DNA of 64,000 nucleotides, taken from Ficedula albicollis (taxonomy: Eukaryota; Chordata; Aves; Passeriformes; Muscicapidae). The stretch spans positions 25,150,997 to 25,214,996 of the forward strand of contig NC_021700.1 in assembly GCF_000247815.1 (NCBI RefSeq). Direction: 5' to 3'. Below, in pieces: positions 20,900-33,300 of the stretch. Every line of letters starts with the position of its first letter. Position 1 is the first letter of the stretch. The notes under the pieces were generated by a model. The model was not told where the DNA came from. It did no database searches and was given only the letters and a program-made list of their open reading frames with translations. The position numbers and the translations under genes are program-made.

Positions 20900-23800
20900 C
20901 TAGAGAGAAAACAGAATTACATGTGTATAAAACCTGGAAGTAATTAACATGGATTAATGTTTCTATGTTTGCAAATTCAATCAAGTCTCTGAAATGTAGG
21001 AAATCAAATGCTTTCTGAAATCTAAATCTACCTTCTACTGAGGTGTAAACTTATGTTCTCAAAACATTATATTTAAGCTCTTTTTCATAAACAGATAATT
21101 TAGAGTTCTGAGAGGATTAAAAAAAAAATCTTGGGTTTCTTACTGTCCAAGTGAACTCCTCTGTTAAATGAAGTCAATCTGATCCTATGAAGATCACAGA
21201 ATCACAGAATATGCTGAGTTGGAAGTTCAGGATCATTAAATCCCACTCTTAGCCCTGCATAGGACACCCCCAAGAGTCACACCAAGTGCCTGAAAGCATT
21301 GCTCAAATGCCTCTTGAACTGTGCCAGGCTGGTGCTGTGACCGCTTCCCTGGGGACCCTGTTCCAGTGTCCAACCACAGCCTAGGTGAAGAACCTTTTTC
21401 CTGATATCCAGACTAAACCTTCCCTGACTCAGCTTCCTCCTGTTACCTCAAATCCTGTCACTGGTCATGAGAGTGAAGAGATCAAGACCTGCCCCTCTGC
21501 TTCCCCTCTGAAGAAGCTGCAGACTGCAACGAGGTCTCCCCTCAGTGTCCTCTGCTCCAGGCTGAACAAACCAAGTGACCTCAGCTGCTCCTCAGCTTCC
21601 CCTCCACCCCCAGCACTGGAGGTGAGGCTGCCCCAGTGCAGAGCAGAGCAGGACAATCCCCTCCCTCGCCTGGCTGCTGATGCTGTGCCTGATGTCCCCC
21701 AGGACACAGGTGGCCCTCCTGGCTGCCAGGGCACTGCTGAGTCGTGTGCCCCCAAGGGCTCCCAAGTTCCTTTCCATGGCACTGCTTTCCAGACTATTTC
21801 CACCAGTCCCTACATACAACCATGGCTGCCCCACCCCAAGTGCAGAATCCGTTGATGAGGTTTCTACATAGAACTTCCACTGCTAATGTAATTCAATTGT
21901 TCATGATTCACGTGGTTACAGACTTGTGGCTCAATATGCTCAATATGATACACAGGCAAGCAAGCTCAGTCCTTGTTCTGAACTTCATCTAATTTGATTT
22001 CGGAAGTGTGAATGGAAAGCCGAACACTTAAAGCTATTCTTAGAGTTGCTATTAGCTGCTTCTGCTACAGCCCAAACCTAACTTTTAACAATGGATCAAT
22101 TATGACTAGAGGATGAGATCTCAACAATACATGATGCAGTGAAAGACTAAAAACTTTAAAAAGTAGTTCTGCAGTATAACTAGTTAAACTTACTTACCCC
22201 AGATAACTTTGCCCCCTTGTGTCACAAGGCCAAGCTCACTCACGTTCACCTCAATGACGGTACCCTTAGTAATTACTCCCAGTTGTGTATACAAAGGAGA
22301 TGATGGATTCTTTTTCACACCAAGGATAGGTAGGCAAAAAGTAGCTTTAAGCTCAGGGTGTGTCACATGTGCCTTCTTGAAACGTAAGCCCTGTTGCATA
22401 AAGTGTTAAAATGAGTTAATATTTGCTTTAAGCTCTCACAACTGATCTAGTTAAACACTTCAATAATTTTGTCCCTAGGGATCTTTATGTTTAGAGAGAC
22501 TGGGAAGAATGAATCAACTTTGAATACAGAATGCCATCTGCCTATTGTAGATTACCAGACTTATTTTAAACCTGATTAATAACAAGATAAAGCTTTCCAT
22601 GTATGTTGTCAGGATGGCAATTTTTAGTAGTAGCCCAACAATTATAATTGTTACCTTGGATAATTTCTGTTCCATGAAGAAACTATGGCAAAATATGAAA
22701 TACCCATTTCCTATACCACTTTTTATCTAGTGACTTGCACTTCATAGAGGGTACTTTACCATTATGTGCCATGAATTTTTCTGTGTCAAAAAAATCTTTT
22801 CTAGGCTGCTGTGTAAGACCATCAAACTAGTAGTGAGGCACAATTCAACAGGCAGCCTGCACAGTGATTGTTAATTCCTGTAAGGGAACAGGAATGAGTA
22901 TTTATATAAAAACAACAATATCTCACTGAATCCAGCTTTTCTGCCTGTGGGCTGCCAGGCTGACAGAGCCCAAGCACTGCTCCTGCAGCTGTGTAATTAA
23001 AGGTCAGGCTGGAGGCACAGCTTTTCCCTTGCATACAGTCACAACTATGCTTCAAGCTTACTTAAGCCAAAAGGACGGAATTCTGAAGTCCAGAGTGGGC
23101 TTCTGCAGTTCAGAGAATCACAGCACCTTGAAAAAGACACCTCCATCCTTAAAAGCTATGCAAAGTACCTCTGATAAAGATTTCCCCATTTGTAGCTTTA
23201 ACTTACTGGCATCATCTGAGTTACAGGAGTAAAAGCAGCTATTTCACATAGACTGGGACTGCAGAGGCATCTCCCCAGCCCCCTGCTATTTGAGGTTTAT
23301 ATTTTTGCAAGGAAACTAACAAGAATACTCCACATGAGTAACGATCAAATGCATTATCATACAAGAAAGCTTCTTCACCACAGAAAATCAAAGCAGTAAA
23401 TAAAAAAAAATCATTACTTAAGTGTTCTTTAAGGCACTAAAACATTACCATTGGTCGAATGAATCGCTCGTACTTAGGAGGCTTCCTAGTAAAGCCATCT
23501 CCAACAAAACAAACTTTTGTAACCATCCTCTTCCATGCCTTCTTCTTTCTCTTTCCTGTACGAATCACCTTTAAAACTTCTGTTTCTCCTTGTGCACGAA
23601 CCTTTGGCACAGGAACCTCCCACTTCCCCTGGAAGTAAAGAAGGGACAAAGAAAGATCATTATTCTTACATGTCACATAGTTAAATGAAAGGAGAAAAAC
23701 CAAAGCATAAAATCAAATTTCTGTAAAGCACAGGGGTAGACCATAGTTGTTACAGAAGTCATAGCCCACTTATTTTAATTAGTACTTAAAAGTTCCAAAA

Positions 23801-26115
23801 ATCAAGATACTGCATATGCTCACATTGTCCTAAACTGTTCCGTTACTCAAGGTTTCATGTTTTAATTAGTCTTGGCTTGAAGGCTATTAAGTAATCTGTG
23901 CATAAGCAATACAAAGTGGTCGTCGTAACACATAATTTTAGGTATTTGATACATTTACTTGCACTTGTACATTTGGTACATTTACTTACAGCTTTTTCCT
24001 TTCTTTTTTGTTTGATCATGTTAGAGAGGACCTTGGCCCGGGACTGGCCCTCTCTATCCAGCAGGTATGCTGGTACAGCTCCTTTGGGTGTTTTTTCATC
24101 ACTCTTCTGCTTTGTATTTCTCTTCTCATGCATTTTAATGCTGCAAAAAAAAAGAAAACCAGTATTAACAGCACAAGAAAAAAGACTTATTGTTAGATGC
24201 ACCATTCCAACTTAGCCTATGACTGCTCAAATTTTTCTTTAAGAGATACTTGTGAAGTACTATTTATTAATATTTAAGGAATACTACTAAGTCATTTTCA
24301 AGTTAGTAAACTACTAGCTTCACTTAATCTTGTCACTTCCTACCAGGACAGGAATACAAGCAAGACATGCACCTCTTGAAGGAATTTCTGAGTGACCTAA
24401 ACAAACAGCCAAGCACTTTATAAGATGGCAGCCTTCCTCTCTGCTGACAAAAAAACCCATTCTACTCCTCTTCTGAGATTTGATGGCAATGCTTATGTAT
24501 GTGAGGAATGTCTGTTTGTAAAGGAGGAAAGTTTCGTTAATTTTGAGGTCATTTACTGGGAGGAAGAAAAGACCCACAGACTAATAATGGGTTAATAAAC
24601 ACATTATCTTTAAAAGTAGCAGAGGAAAACAGCTATCTACACTTTGAAACCAGCAAAAACAACGCAGAGGACAGGTATGAAGTGCATTAGCAATTAATGA
24701 GACTGTTAATGATGCCTAGGCAAAACATGCTTGAGCGATGCAAAAAGCTGGAGCTATACAGAAACGAGTTACTTTGTAACAGGATATGTGAATGAAGCAC
24801 ATTTTAGAAATCCACAAGTTTAGCAGAACAGCTAACTGCAGAAAGCTAACCACTGGCTATCTGAGCAGACAATCCCATAGTGCAGGAAGCAGGGATGAAA
24901 AGTTCAAGCCCGAGGAAGACTTATGAGCCTTCATTAAAAACAACCATCAGGATTGAGGTGCAGGACCACCTGGTGCAGAAACCACGCATGTATCACAAGG
25001 GCTTACATAATAACGTAATTAGAAAATATGTTGCGATTTGAAGGTTAAGAAAGTATAATGCGCACATTAAGTTAGAAAAGTACAAAAGTTAGCACTGTGC
25101 AAAGAATGGACAAGTGAGTTTGTGGTGGAGCTATCCCCCTCACTTACAGCGTTGAATAAACAAATACCTGCTCTACAGGCCTTATACTATGGAGTACTGT
25201 TTTCTTGCCTAGTTTTCAGGCATCATTGATTTCAAGTTCTGGAAAACAGACAAAATTTACAGAAAATTGTTTGGTTTTTTTTGTCTATTGACCCTGCTGT
25301 TTATCTTTGAAAACAGGCCTTCTGCTTAAATGCTGCGTATGCTACTGTAAATTTTCTATTAACCATTAAAAAATGCGTGCTGCCTCTGGCTACACTAACA
25401 CAGCAGCTGATATAAAAGCTCCAAGAAAATGCATTCAATTTTTTTGTCATGATTACACTAGTCATGGTTACTGGTCATCAACACTTCTCTCAGGGGGTAC
25501 TTCTATCAGCAGAATTGTTGACATTCATTTAAAAGAGAGGGACTCTGAAGCGCATTTGCTGCGGCAACCCCCTTTTCCTTCTGCAGCCTGACCGCTATTT
25601 AAGACCCTAGCATGGGACCCAAGCAATGGTGAGCTCTTCGCAACAATATCAACTTCTCGTCTCATCCTTCAAGAGTCAGGACGACGGGACGGTATCAGAG
25701 AGGAGTCGGACACTCACGTCTTTTTCATCTGTATCTTCTCGGCATGCCGCTGTTTATGGTACAGCTTCGCCTTCAGCCCGATCATCTTCTTGGCCTTGCG
25801 GGACCGCTCGTGCGCCTCTCGGCCCTCCTTCTTCCTCCGCTTCTCGTGGTAGTCCAGCCGGTAGCCATAGCGCTTGCGGTGGAGCTCGATGTGCTCGTTC
25901 TGCGGCTGTGGGCACAAAGGCAGCACGGTCAGCGGGCACGGGGCCCCGCGGGGCAGCGACGGCGCCCCCGCCACACGCGGGGAGGCGGCGGCCGGACGGC
26001 AGCATCCTCACTGCGGGGCCCACTCGGCCTCCCGCAGCCTTTCTGCCCCTCCCCTGCACTGCCGTTTGCGTCCCGCCGCCCCGGCCCCGCGTCCCGCCGC
26101 CCCGGCTCCCACCAT
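20832..26115 (-). CDS. NSA2: NSA2 ribosome biogenesis factor, complete
   Basis: NSA2 is a nucleolar assembly factor of the pre-60S ribosomal particle, needed for 27S pre-rRNA processing. Six exons on the minus strand, in order: 26113-26115, 25718-25905, 23990-24140, 23449-23628, 22198-22390 and 20832-20899. They total 783 nt, or 260 residues, the same length as human NSA2. All phases close. The N-terminal half is highly basic and helical ([20 protein letters not shown], then [20 protein letters not shown]). The C-terminal half is the conserved S8e-like beta domain ([19 protein letters not shown] segment, here [16 protein letters not shown]), ending [11 protein letters not shown]. Exon 1 contributes only the initiator ATG. 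It is divergently paired with GFM2. Confidence 0.97.
20900..22197 (-). other. NSA2: NSA2 intron 5
   Basis: Contains the minus-strand CR1 copy at about 21193-21850. Nothing else recognised. Confidence 0.7.
21193..21850 (-). mobile_element. CR1 LINE, 3' portion
   Basis: The plus strand begins ATCACAGAATCACAGAAT, the complement of the CR1 3' microsatellite end. It is followed by the typical complement of the CR1 3' UTR and ORF2 C-terminus (CTGTTCCAGTGTCCAACCAC; CTGCTCCAGGCTGAACAAAC). The 5' end is truncated, as usual for CR1. It is closely related to the copy at 60817-61480 but lacks about 90 bp present there. Confidence 0.9.
22198..22390 (-). CDS. NSA2: NSA2 exon 5 (residues 175-239)
   Basis: CAACAG acceptor; [20 protein letters not shown] onward to GGKVIW plus one base; GTAAGT donor. 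This is the most conserved block of the C-terminal beta domain. Confidence 0.97.
22391..23448 (-). other. NSA2: NSA2 intron 4, nothing recognised
   Basis: No repeat, exon or structured RNA candidate that I can support. Confidence 0.6.
23449..23628 (-). CDS. NSA2: NSA2 exon 4 (residues 115-174)
   Basis: TTCCAG acceptor; 60 codons from [15 protein letters not shown] to [20 protein letters not shown] donor. Includes the basic [12 protein letters not shown] stretch. Confidence 0.97.
23990..24140 (-). CDS. NSA2: NSA2 exon 3 (residues 64-114)
   Basis: TTGCAG acceptor; (T)[20 protein letters not shown], then [20 protein letters not shown] to KRKEKA; GTAAGT donor. Confidence 0.97.
24141..25717 (-). 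other. NSA2: NSA2 intron 2, nothing recognised
   Basis: I looked for intron-encoded snoRNA because this is a ribosome-biogenesis gene, but found no convincing C/D or H/ACA box pair by eye. No repeat recognised. Confidence 0.5.
25718..25905 (-). CDS. NSA2: NSA2 exon 2 (residues 2-64)
   Basis: CCCACAG acceptor; [20 protein letters not shown] through AEKIQMKK plus two bases; GAC|GTGAGT donor. Very high Lys/Arg content. Confidence 0.97.
26113..26115 (-). CDS. NSA2: NSA2 exon 1 coding part: the initiator ATG only
   Basis: On the minus strand GCCGACATG is followed directly by the donor GTGGGA. The start codon is therefore the last three bases of exon 1, and Pro-2 is the first codon of exon 2. The purine at -3 and the protein N-terminus MPQNEHIE expected for NSA2 support this start. 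Confidence 0.88.
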
Positions 26116-26559
26116 GTCGGCAGTCCCGCGGCCTCCTCCGCGGCGGAAAGGGCGGGCCTCCTGCGAAACGGCCCCGGCTGGAAACGCTCCCCCGTGCCGC
26201 TTTGGTTCCTCCCGGCGGAGAGGCGGCGGTCCCCATCGCCCGAGGGCTTTGCGCCGGGCTTGACGAGGCCAGAGAGAGGGCGAGAAACGGAACAAGAGAG
26301 GCCGAGGAGGCGCTTTTTGCTGCCTGGTCTGTCAGATCGTGGCGGGAAAGCGGAACGCGGGAGGGAGGTGAGGTAGCGGGGGAAGGGAGAAGCAGGTTGC
26401 CTTCCGGCGGCTGTGCTGACAGGGGCCGGCCCCGCGCGGTGCCGGGCTGGGCCGTGTGGCAGGTCCGCGGCGCAGAGGCTGACCCGGGGCGCCGAAACGC
26501 CCCAGAGGATCGTAACGCGGCGAAGAAGGAAGTGTCGCTTTGCAGAGAGCCACCGGGGA

Positions 26560-26681
26560 TCGGCCCTTGGCGGGACTGGGCGGGGCTCGGCCTGGGGACT
26601 CGTCACGGGCAGCGTGAAGGCGCCGCGCCCGTCCCGCTGCCCCGGTCAGGAGGCGTGCGGCCGCAAGATGAGGGAGTGGAG
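26560..26681 (+). other. GFM2: GFM2 exon 1 (5' UTR), start approximate
   Basis: A good donor GGAG|GTGAGC at 26681/26682 is in the CpG island and pairs with the acceptor at 27265 before the first coding exon. The transcription start is not defined by sequence. The exon contains a short upstream ATG at 26668. Confidence 0.6.
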
Positions 26682-27265
26682 GTGAGCGTGTGCGCTGAGC
26701 CGCTTACTCTTCACTGTAAAGCTACTACGAAGCATAAAGCTACGGGAGCTGAACAGTGGTATCTCCTCAAATAACTCGCAGTCATCTAGGAATGCTTTTG
26801 ATGCTGCTGCACTTGGGCTTTTTGTTGCACTGGTTTTTGGCTGTGCTTATAAGGTCTACTTAATATTTTCCGTTGTTTCTGATATAAATAGGTATTTCGC
26901 CCTGCAGTCCTTTCTTCTTCAAGACTAGAAAAGCTATTTGCACTTTGCTCTGGAGCTTATCTGAAAGTGAGTTTAAACTCTGATTTTCATTATTCTGCTT
27001 TATTGTTTCCTTGAGAAATATACTATTTCCGTGAGAAATGTATTTAGTGTTTGTGGGCATGCATTTATACTGCAATGCTAAGGCTTAATAACGTTATTGT
27101 TACAGATCTGACGCTGATTTAACTTGCAGAGCAGTAACCTGAAAAATATTAACCTGACTTCCCATCAAAAAGAATGAAGTTTTGTGAATAAGTTATGTCA
27201 AAGAAACATAGTTAGGCTGTTTTCCTGTCATAAACATTTTGTATAATGTTTATTTATCTTGCCAG
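26682..27265 (+). other. GFM2: GFM2 intron 1
   Basis: From the GTGAGC donor to the GCCAG acceptor. AT-rich past the CpG island; nothing else recognised. Confidence 0.55.
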
Positions 27266-27292
27266 GGAACAGCTTTAGAGACAGGAGCCAAT

Positions 27293-27355
27293 ATGTTGAG
27301 AATTATGGGGAAATTTTCAGTGAATGCATTGAGGTCATCAAGTTTGTGCAATAAG
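27293..27355 (+). CDS. GFM2: GFM2 coding exon 1 (residues 1-21)
   Basis: The exon itself begins at 27266 after CTTGCCAG. The first suitable ATG is at 27293, with a purine at -3. It encodes [21 protein letters not shown], the start of the mitochondrial presequence. Confidence 0.85.
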
Positions 27356-30300
27356 GTAAGCTTTCCCCCAGTTCTGATACTTCCTCTGTGAGCAAGGGAA
27401 ACACTTGGGTTATTCCTAGTAAACTCTTAATTGGGGTGTTGGTTTTTGTGTGGGTTTTTTGTCTTTAACAGTTAGCCTCTGGACAATGCATACTTTCATG
27501 TTGGATGGAATGGGATTTCAGAATTGGGAATTGAATTTGTGAATTTTTTAACTGCTTAACTCTTGTCATTGTTAAATTGCTTACACAAATAATTAAATTT
27601 ATTTAAAAATTTTTGCTATTGAAAAATATTTTGATGCTGCCACAAATTTTTACAGAATATCCCAAATACTACTGGGATCACATTTGGTTTAAAACTCAGT
27701 GTGGGCATCGTCTTCAAGCCTCTGCTTTTAAATAGATAGTGTTTTGACCTTATATAAATAACTGACAACCTGGCCACAATATCTGTTCCTGTAGATTTTT
27801 TTTTAGTTTACTTTTCTACAACTGCCAAAATGTAGCTACAAAGCAGCTAGTTTTAACAATAAACATTCTATATTATTCTTTTTTCTTTCAAGTACATGTG
27901 TTTCAGAAATACAAAAATGAGAGTTGTGACTGTGCCACAGCAAAACTGCAGTATGAGAAAATACAGTTCTCCACCAGGTATAAGTTTATATTGTTTTCCT
28001 TATTGTAAGGATTAATTTAAAATTGAGTAAGAATAAAAATTACTTTCTGTATGCTTTATGTTTTATTGTATTCTTTTGGTCATTCTTTATAGAATTTAGT
28101 GCATGAAACATAAAAATAGTACTTAAGTGGCTCAAGAACTGAGTAGTTTTGTGTTGCTGCTCTTCTCAGTCGATTCACAGTGTAAAGCCTTTAGAAAACA
28201 ATAACAAGCAAAGGTACATGTTACAAGAAGTCGGGTCAGTTGTGAAGTGTGCTGGAACCCCTCACTAAGGGTTCCTGTAAGATGCTACTTTAATGTGTCT
28301 CTGATCAGACAGATGATCTGTGGGTGGTGAAGGAATGTTAGCTTAATTATTGTTGAATTTTGTGTGGCCTATCAAAGATGAACTAAGGTACAATGAATGT
28401 TCCTGAAACAAAACTTCAAAAGCTCGAATAACTGAATTTAGGTTAGTTTCATAAAAAAATTACCTTGGCACCTTATTTTCCAGCTGAACTGTGTGAGAAA
28501 GAATGTATCTTGCAAGAAAGTAGCATTTAAGACTTCCCAGTCCCATATTTTCTCAACATGGGTCAGCTTGCCTTTTATCCCTGAGAATTGTGCTGTATAG
28601 CTTTAAGGCTTACAGGAGAAATACCTTTTCAATTTTATTATCTAAATGCCAGTTCATATGAATGTCAGCATTGCAGTTGTCTTGAACTGAGGTATGCTTC
28701 TGTAGAGTAAGATGATACTTTCCTGTGTTGGATTTTTCCTATTGTTTCTAAATTACAGCTGCTTTTTCAAGCATTTCTCTTTTTTGAGGTGGGGAGAGGT
28801 TTATTTAAAATTAAGTACATGTCTTTAAAAATCTGAGGTAGTAGAGATTACAGATTGTCATGACTTGTAGCTCTGATTGTTTTTTACTAAATAAGGTTTT
28901 TAGAAGTTTTCTTGAATATATATTACTACATTGGGTTCTGCCTGAAAAGTTGTTTCATTTTGTTTGTTCCCAGGAGATGTTAAGTCTCTGCATTCTGTCA
29001 TTAATCCTCATATATCCAGGTACGTTAAGCTTGTTTATTGTTGGGATGTAACTTCAGTCAGAGCAGTTGATGTGATAAAGAATTGTAGGTTGTTGCCATG
29101 CCTGTCTCTTTGCATGTTTAATATAAAGCTAGTACTTGCTTACCTTTACCCTTTCAATATAGAGTGCTTGCTGGTGGCACAGTGGTCCTGTGTTGTCTCT
29201 TGCTTGCACCGTCATAACCAAAAGCAGGCTGTTAGGGAAGCTCCAAATCTGTGGTGTTGCTGGGAGCTGAAGAAGGGGGAAGGATGTCTTGGCAGCTAAA
29301 CTGTTGCAGTAGGCAGGGCTGTGTGCTTTGTGTTTGTGGGAGCACTCTGCCAGGTTAGATGAGGTCAAGGCAATTAGGGGCCAAGCTGCCAAAGAAGTGC
29401 CTTAGGGCTGGAGTTCCCGTGGGAGGCTGCTGAGGGTAGGGTGTCCCTGAGGGTGAGGTCAGGCCAGCATTACTGCTGGACATGGGGGCTGATCGCAAGC
29501 CTGTGCTGACAGCAAGCGAAGCAGTTCTGGAAGCTACTGGTGAGGTACTTTGGGGAGGAAGAGTAGGCTGAACCAGATCAAGGACAGCTTCATTGGTGTT
29601 CTGTATTTGGGGCATAAAGGGTGTATATGCAGTAGGTTGTTTAGGGCACCAGGTGTCAGGGATTGGGCTGGCCAAGAGAGAGGAGAGGCTTCTTCTGTTT
29701 GTTGGGAGGGCAGATGGGTGAGCATGACCCCAAGAAGGAGCTTGGAAACCCGTTGCAATGCTGTTCAGTACTACTGATTTGAAGAAAATCCATCATATCA
29801 ATACTGATATTCTTCAGTGTTAGAATGTACACCATATCAGATATGCAGCAGAGGAACAATGCTGTTAATCCACTGTTCTATTCTCAGGGAATATTAACTA
29901 TTTATACAAATAAGAACTATCACAGGATTAAAAATTTACTGCACTAACCACAACGTTTTCACTTTATGCAGAATCCGAAACATTGGCATTATGGCCCACA
30001 TTGATGCTGGCAAAACTACAACAACAGAGAGAATGCTATATTACTCTGGATATATAAGAACGCTTGGAGGTTAGAAATACGTTTTGTATTTCAGTAGGTT
30101 TAAGAAATTTAATAGTGTACAATTACATGCAGTACAGTTGCTGGTGGAATACCTCAGGTAGGAGGCAGTTGTTCCAAAGTTGTCCTGCATTTCAGTTGAA
30201 TTTTAATGCTTGTTCCTTTGTGTACTAAGGCAGTTTTGCTTTCAGTTATCATAGGTTGATATTTTTCTTTTATTTTCAGCACATTATGTTTTGTTTAACA

Positions 30301-33300
30301 TTTAATTAGAGAATCTCCTTATTTTACTGGTTGCTCATTGGCCATTCTGGTAGAGTTTGTTGAGTTCTCTTTTGACCTATGAAGAAACCAGAGTAACAAA
30401 AAATATCCATTACTTTCAAAAGACATGGCAAGTTTAATAGAATTCTTCAAGATTGAAATGGTCACAGCAGCCTCTGTTTGTGTTTCTTTATTACCTTTTA
30501 AGTTTTTATGCCATTCTCTGATAGAAGATGTTAGACTTGTGAAGCAGTTGAACTTGGGTTTCTGCTAATTTAAAAATGTGAACTGCTTCTCTTGTTATTA
30601 AGAAGTAAGCAAAACCCAACCTCTTACTTGTTGGTTTGTTTATGTATACTTTTCTTTTGATTTAATTACCTTTTGATTACCAAATTTCAAAATGTCAGTC
30701 ACATTCCACACAGTGAGTGCAGCCAGGTTTTTTAAAGCTGATTTTGGACTTTGTTTAGTTTTTAAGATTCTTCTGGTGTTACTAGGATTAAGAACAACAA
30801 AAAGGTTATTGGAATTGCTTGTCTTTGACTTGCAGGGCATTTATTCCTAGGAAAGGGAGCCTGGGTAAATTAGCAGCGTGATAATGTTTTTAAAAAGGCT
30901 AATTTTCATAGCTTATACATATATACATGTAAAAGGGACTATTTCCACCTCTTTCTTGACATCTGTGTTCAAAGACAGTTTCAGATTTTGAATTGACTGC
31001 CTACCCAATCCTGCTTCCTGTTTGCAGATGTTGATGATGGAGACACGGTGACAGATTTTATGGCACAAGAGCGAGAACGTGGTATTACCATTCAGTCTGC
31101 TGCTGTTACTTTTGACTGGAAGGACTACAGAATCAATCTGATTGACACCCCAGGTACTGCTCTTTAGTTGTACTCATAGTATTAAGGGAGGGAGGGTGTG
31201 GTGGACTGTCACAGAGTGTCTTTGTCTTAAATATGGTGCAGAATGTAATTGATTTAATTGCCTCAGTAAAAATGCCTGTACTAAGCTCTGTTCAGCTTTG
31301 GATAATTATTGTTAGCTGATTCCAGATCTAGCTTATATAAAGTGAGCTCAGATGTTTCCACATTAAATTGTTCTCAGTTCTAGGATTGCATTATAATAAT
31401 CTTGTTTATTTCATAGGTGTATTTCCCTGCAAGTGAAGAAAAAAAGTTGTTTTGATGTTACTTGGAAGAAAAAAATATTGTTTAAATGTGTAATGTCCTG
31501 TTGATGTTGCCTGTTTGAATTATGATGGTATAAAAGGAAGGCTGTTTTTTAGGCCATGTGGACTTTACAGTGGAAGTTGAGCGTTGTTTGCGAGTCCTGG
31601 ATGGAGCAGTAGCAGTATTTGATGCATCAGCTGGTGTCGAGGTAAAATCAACTGTTAGATTTTTTTTGTGTCTGTGTGCAGTCTGTCATGGGAAAGGGGA
31701 GAGATTTTCTCAAACTTTGTGTTTGATTAATCTCTCAGTTCCTTGGGAAAGATGAGACCCTTGTGCCCAATTCAGTCTGTCAGTGTTCCATTATGGGGAC
31801 CTGGGGACTCTTCACTGAACAGTCCACTGGATCAGAGTGTGGTTCAACTACCTTGTTCAGGGTCATATGCAAACAGACACCCTTCTGAGGGGTCCTTAAT
31901 TGGTCTGTTGGTGCCTCAGGGACACATGCTAACAGCATAATAGAGACCCTGGGTCTCCACAGCACAGTATGTTACTTGTGCCAGCAGCTGTTAGCACCCT
32001 TAAAGGACTCTTAACAGCTTATGGAATAACACTCCACATTAATGTAATTGAAAACTGTGACAGGTTAGGGTTTGAAGACTTCTGGTAATAGGATCTGGCT
32101 GCAAAAATGTTTTCAAAGCAATATGCTAACCATCTATAATCCTTAACCAAAGCTAGCTTGATGTAGTCATTCAGCATGGATAGAGTACAGTTCTACCCAA
32201 TAGATGTCGCTGTGGGCATGAAGACAAATTCAGCCTGTTGACTGATCCCAGAAGCTCCCAGAAGTCTCTAACTTCTCCCCATTTCAAATTTACTTTTATA
32301 CTATTTTTGTATTTAGGTGGAGCTTGAGTGGCTGTAGTCATTCATCATGTTCAGTGGGGGGTGGTCATAGGTGGGTAATATGAGTGTTATATCTGAGGTC
32401 ACCTTTAAGATGGGGGTATATGTCTGTGATCTTGCCACGGTTCCTGATTCAACAGCAAGAAATCTTATTTTTTCTCCCTTGGTTGACAGCTGCTGTGTGA
32501 CTTGTCAGTACAAGGTACCACTGAGTTCCCTTTCTTGCAAAGATTTCAACAGAGCCTGGACACTGTGTCTCCACTCTGCTCCAGCCTCCATTTAGTCTCC
32601 CTCAGCATGTATTGTGTGTGGGAAGTCGGGCATGCTGACCACATCTTATCGGGGGAGTAGCAACTGCTTTTCAGCCTGTAATTTCCACAGTTACAAATTC
32701 CATTAGAGGGTGAATGTACCTTTCCAGTTTTCTCTGATTTTACCTCCAGTCACTCTCAGTTATTTTCCCACAGCATTTAATGACTTAACAAATCAGGCTG
32801 AAATAATATACAGAGATTTCTCTCCATATTATCTTTCTCAATGCTTTTATCAGAACTCACCTTCAGGAAGCTGACCATTTTACTTTAAATCCTGTAGCAC
32901 ACATGAATTTCCATGGTAATAAGGAGCAAATAAGTGTGATTACCATTGTAAGTTTGGGATGGTTTTTGTTGTTTTGTTGCTGTCTTTTACAAATGTTGAT
33001 TGAGGTGAATGCTTCTGACTAGCTCCACAAATGGAATGAAATAAATATCTGTCAATTTCTCATTTTAGGTTTCATGTAGAAAATAGGTAATTTTCAGGCC
33101 CATTTTCTCCCTACCCAGTGGCGTTTTTAACAAAGTGCAGAAAAGATGGAGGCAAGTTAGAACTGGACTTTTTATAGCGTGTGATGTTTCAGTAGTTCAA
33201 TTCTGTAGAAAAGTTACGTGTGGAATCCCTCCTTCAAGGAATATACCTTTTTCCTGGATGAAGGATAACAGGACTCTTAATCACTGTAAGCACTGGAAAA

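Larger units (their letters stand above)
25720..26690. promoter_or_regulatory. CpG island covering the NSA2/GFM2 bidirectional promoter
   Basis: Composition switches sharply to GC-rich and CpG-rich between NSA2 exon 2 and GFM2 exon 1. The two start regions are within about 0.55 kb head to head (NSA2 ATG at 26115 on minus, GFM2 first donor at 26682 on plus). No TATA box stands out. Both genes are housekeeping, so a shared CpG-island promoter is likely. The long open frames in this island have no recognisable protein content. Confidence 0.8.

Noticed and set aside
21385..21855. A 156-codon open frame (and its 152-codon relative at 61022-61480)
   Set aside because: Both are the antisense strand of CR1 LINE fragments. 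Their similarity to each other comes from the repeat family.
24141..25717. An intron-hosted snoRNA in NSA2
   Set aside because: I looked because ribosome-biogenesis genes often host snoRNAs, but no properly spaced C/D or H/ACA boxes with closing stem were found by eye.
25626..26774. A 382-codon open frame on the plus strand across the NSA2/GFM2 promoter
   Set aside because: It runs antisense through NSA2 exon 2 and the CpG island, where few stops occur by composition. No recognisable domain and no plausible splice context.
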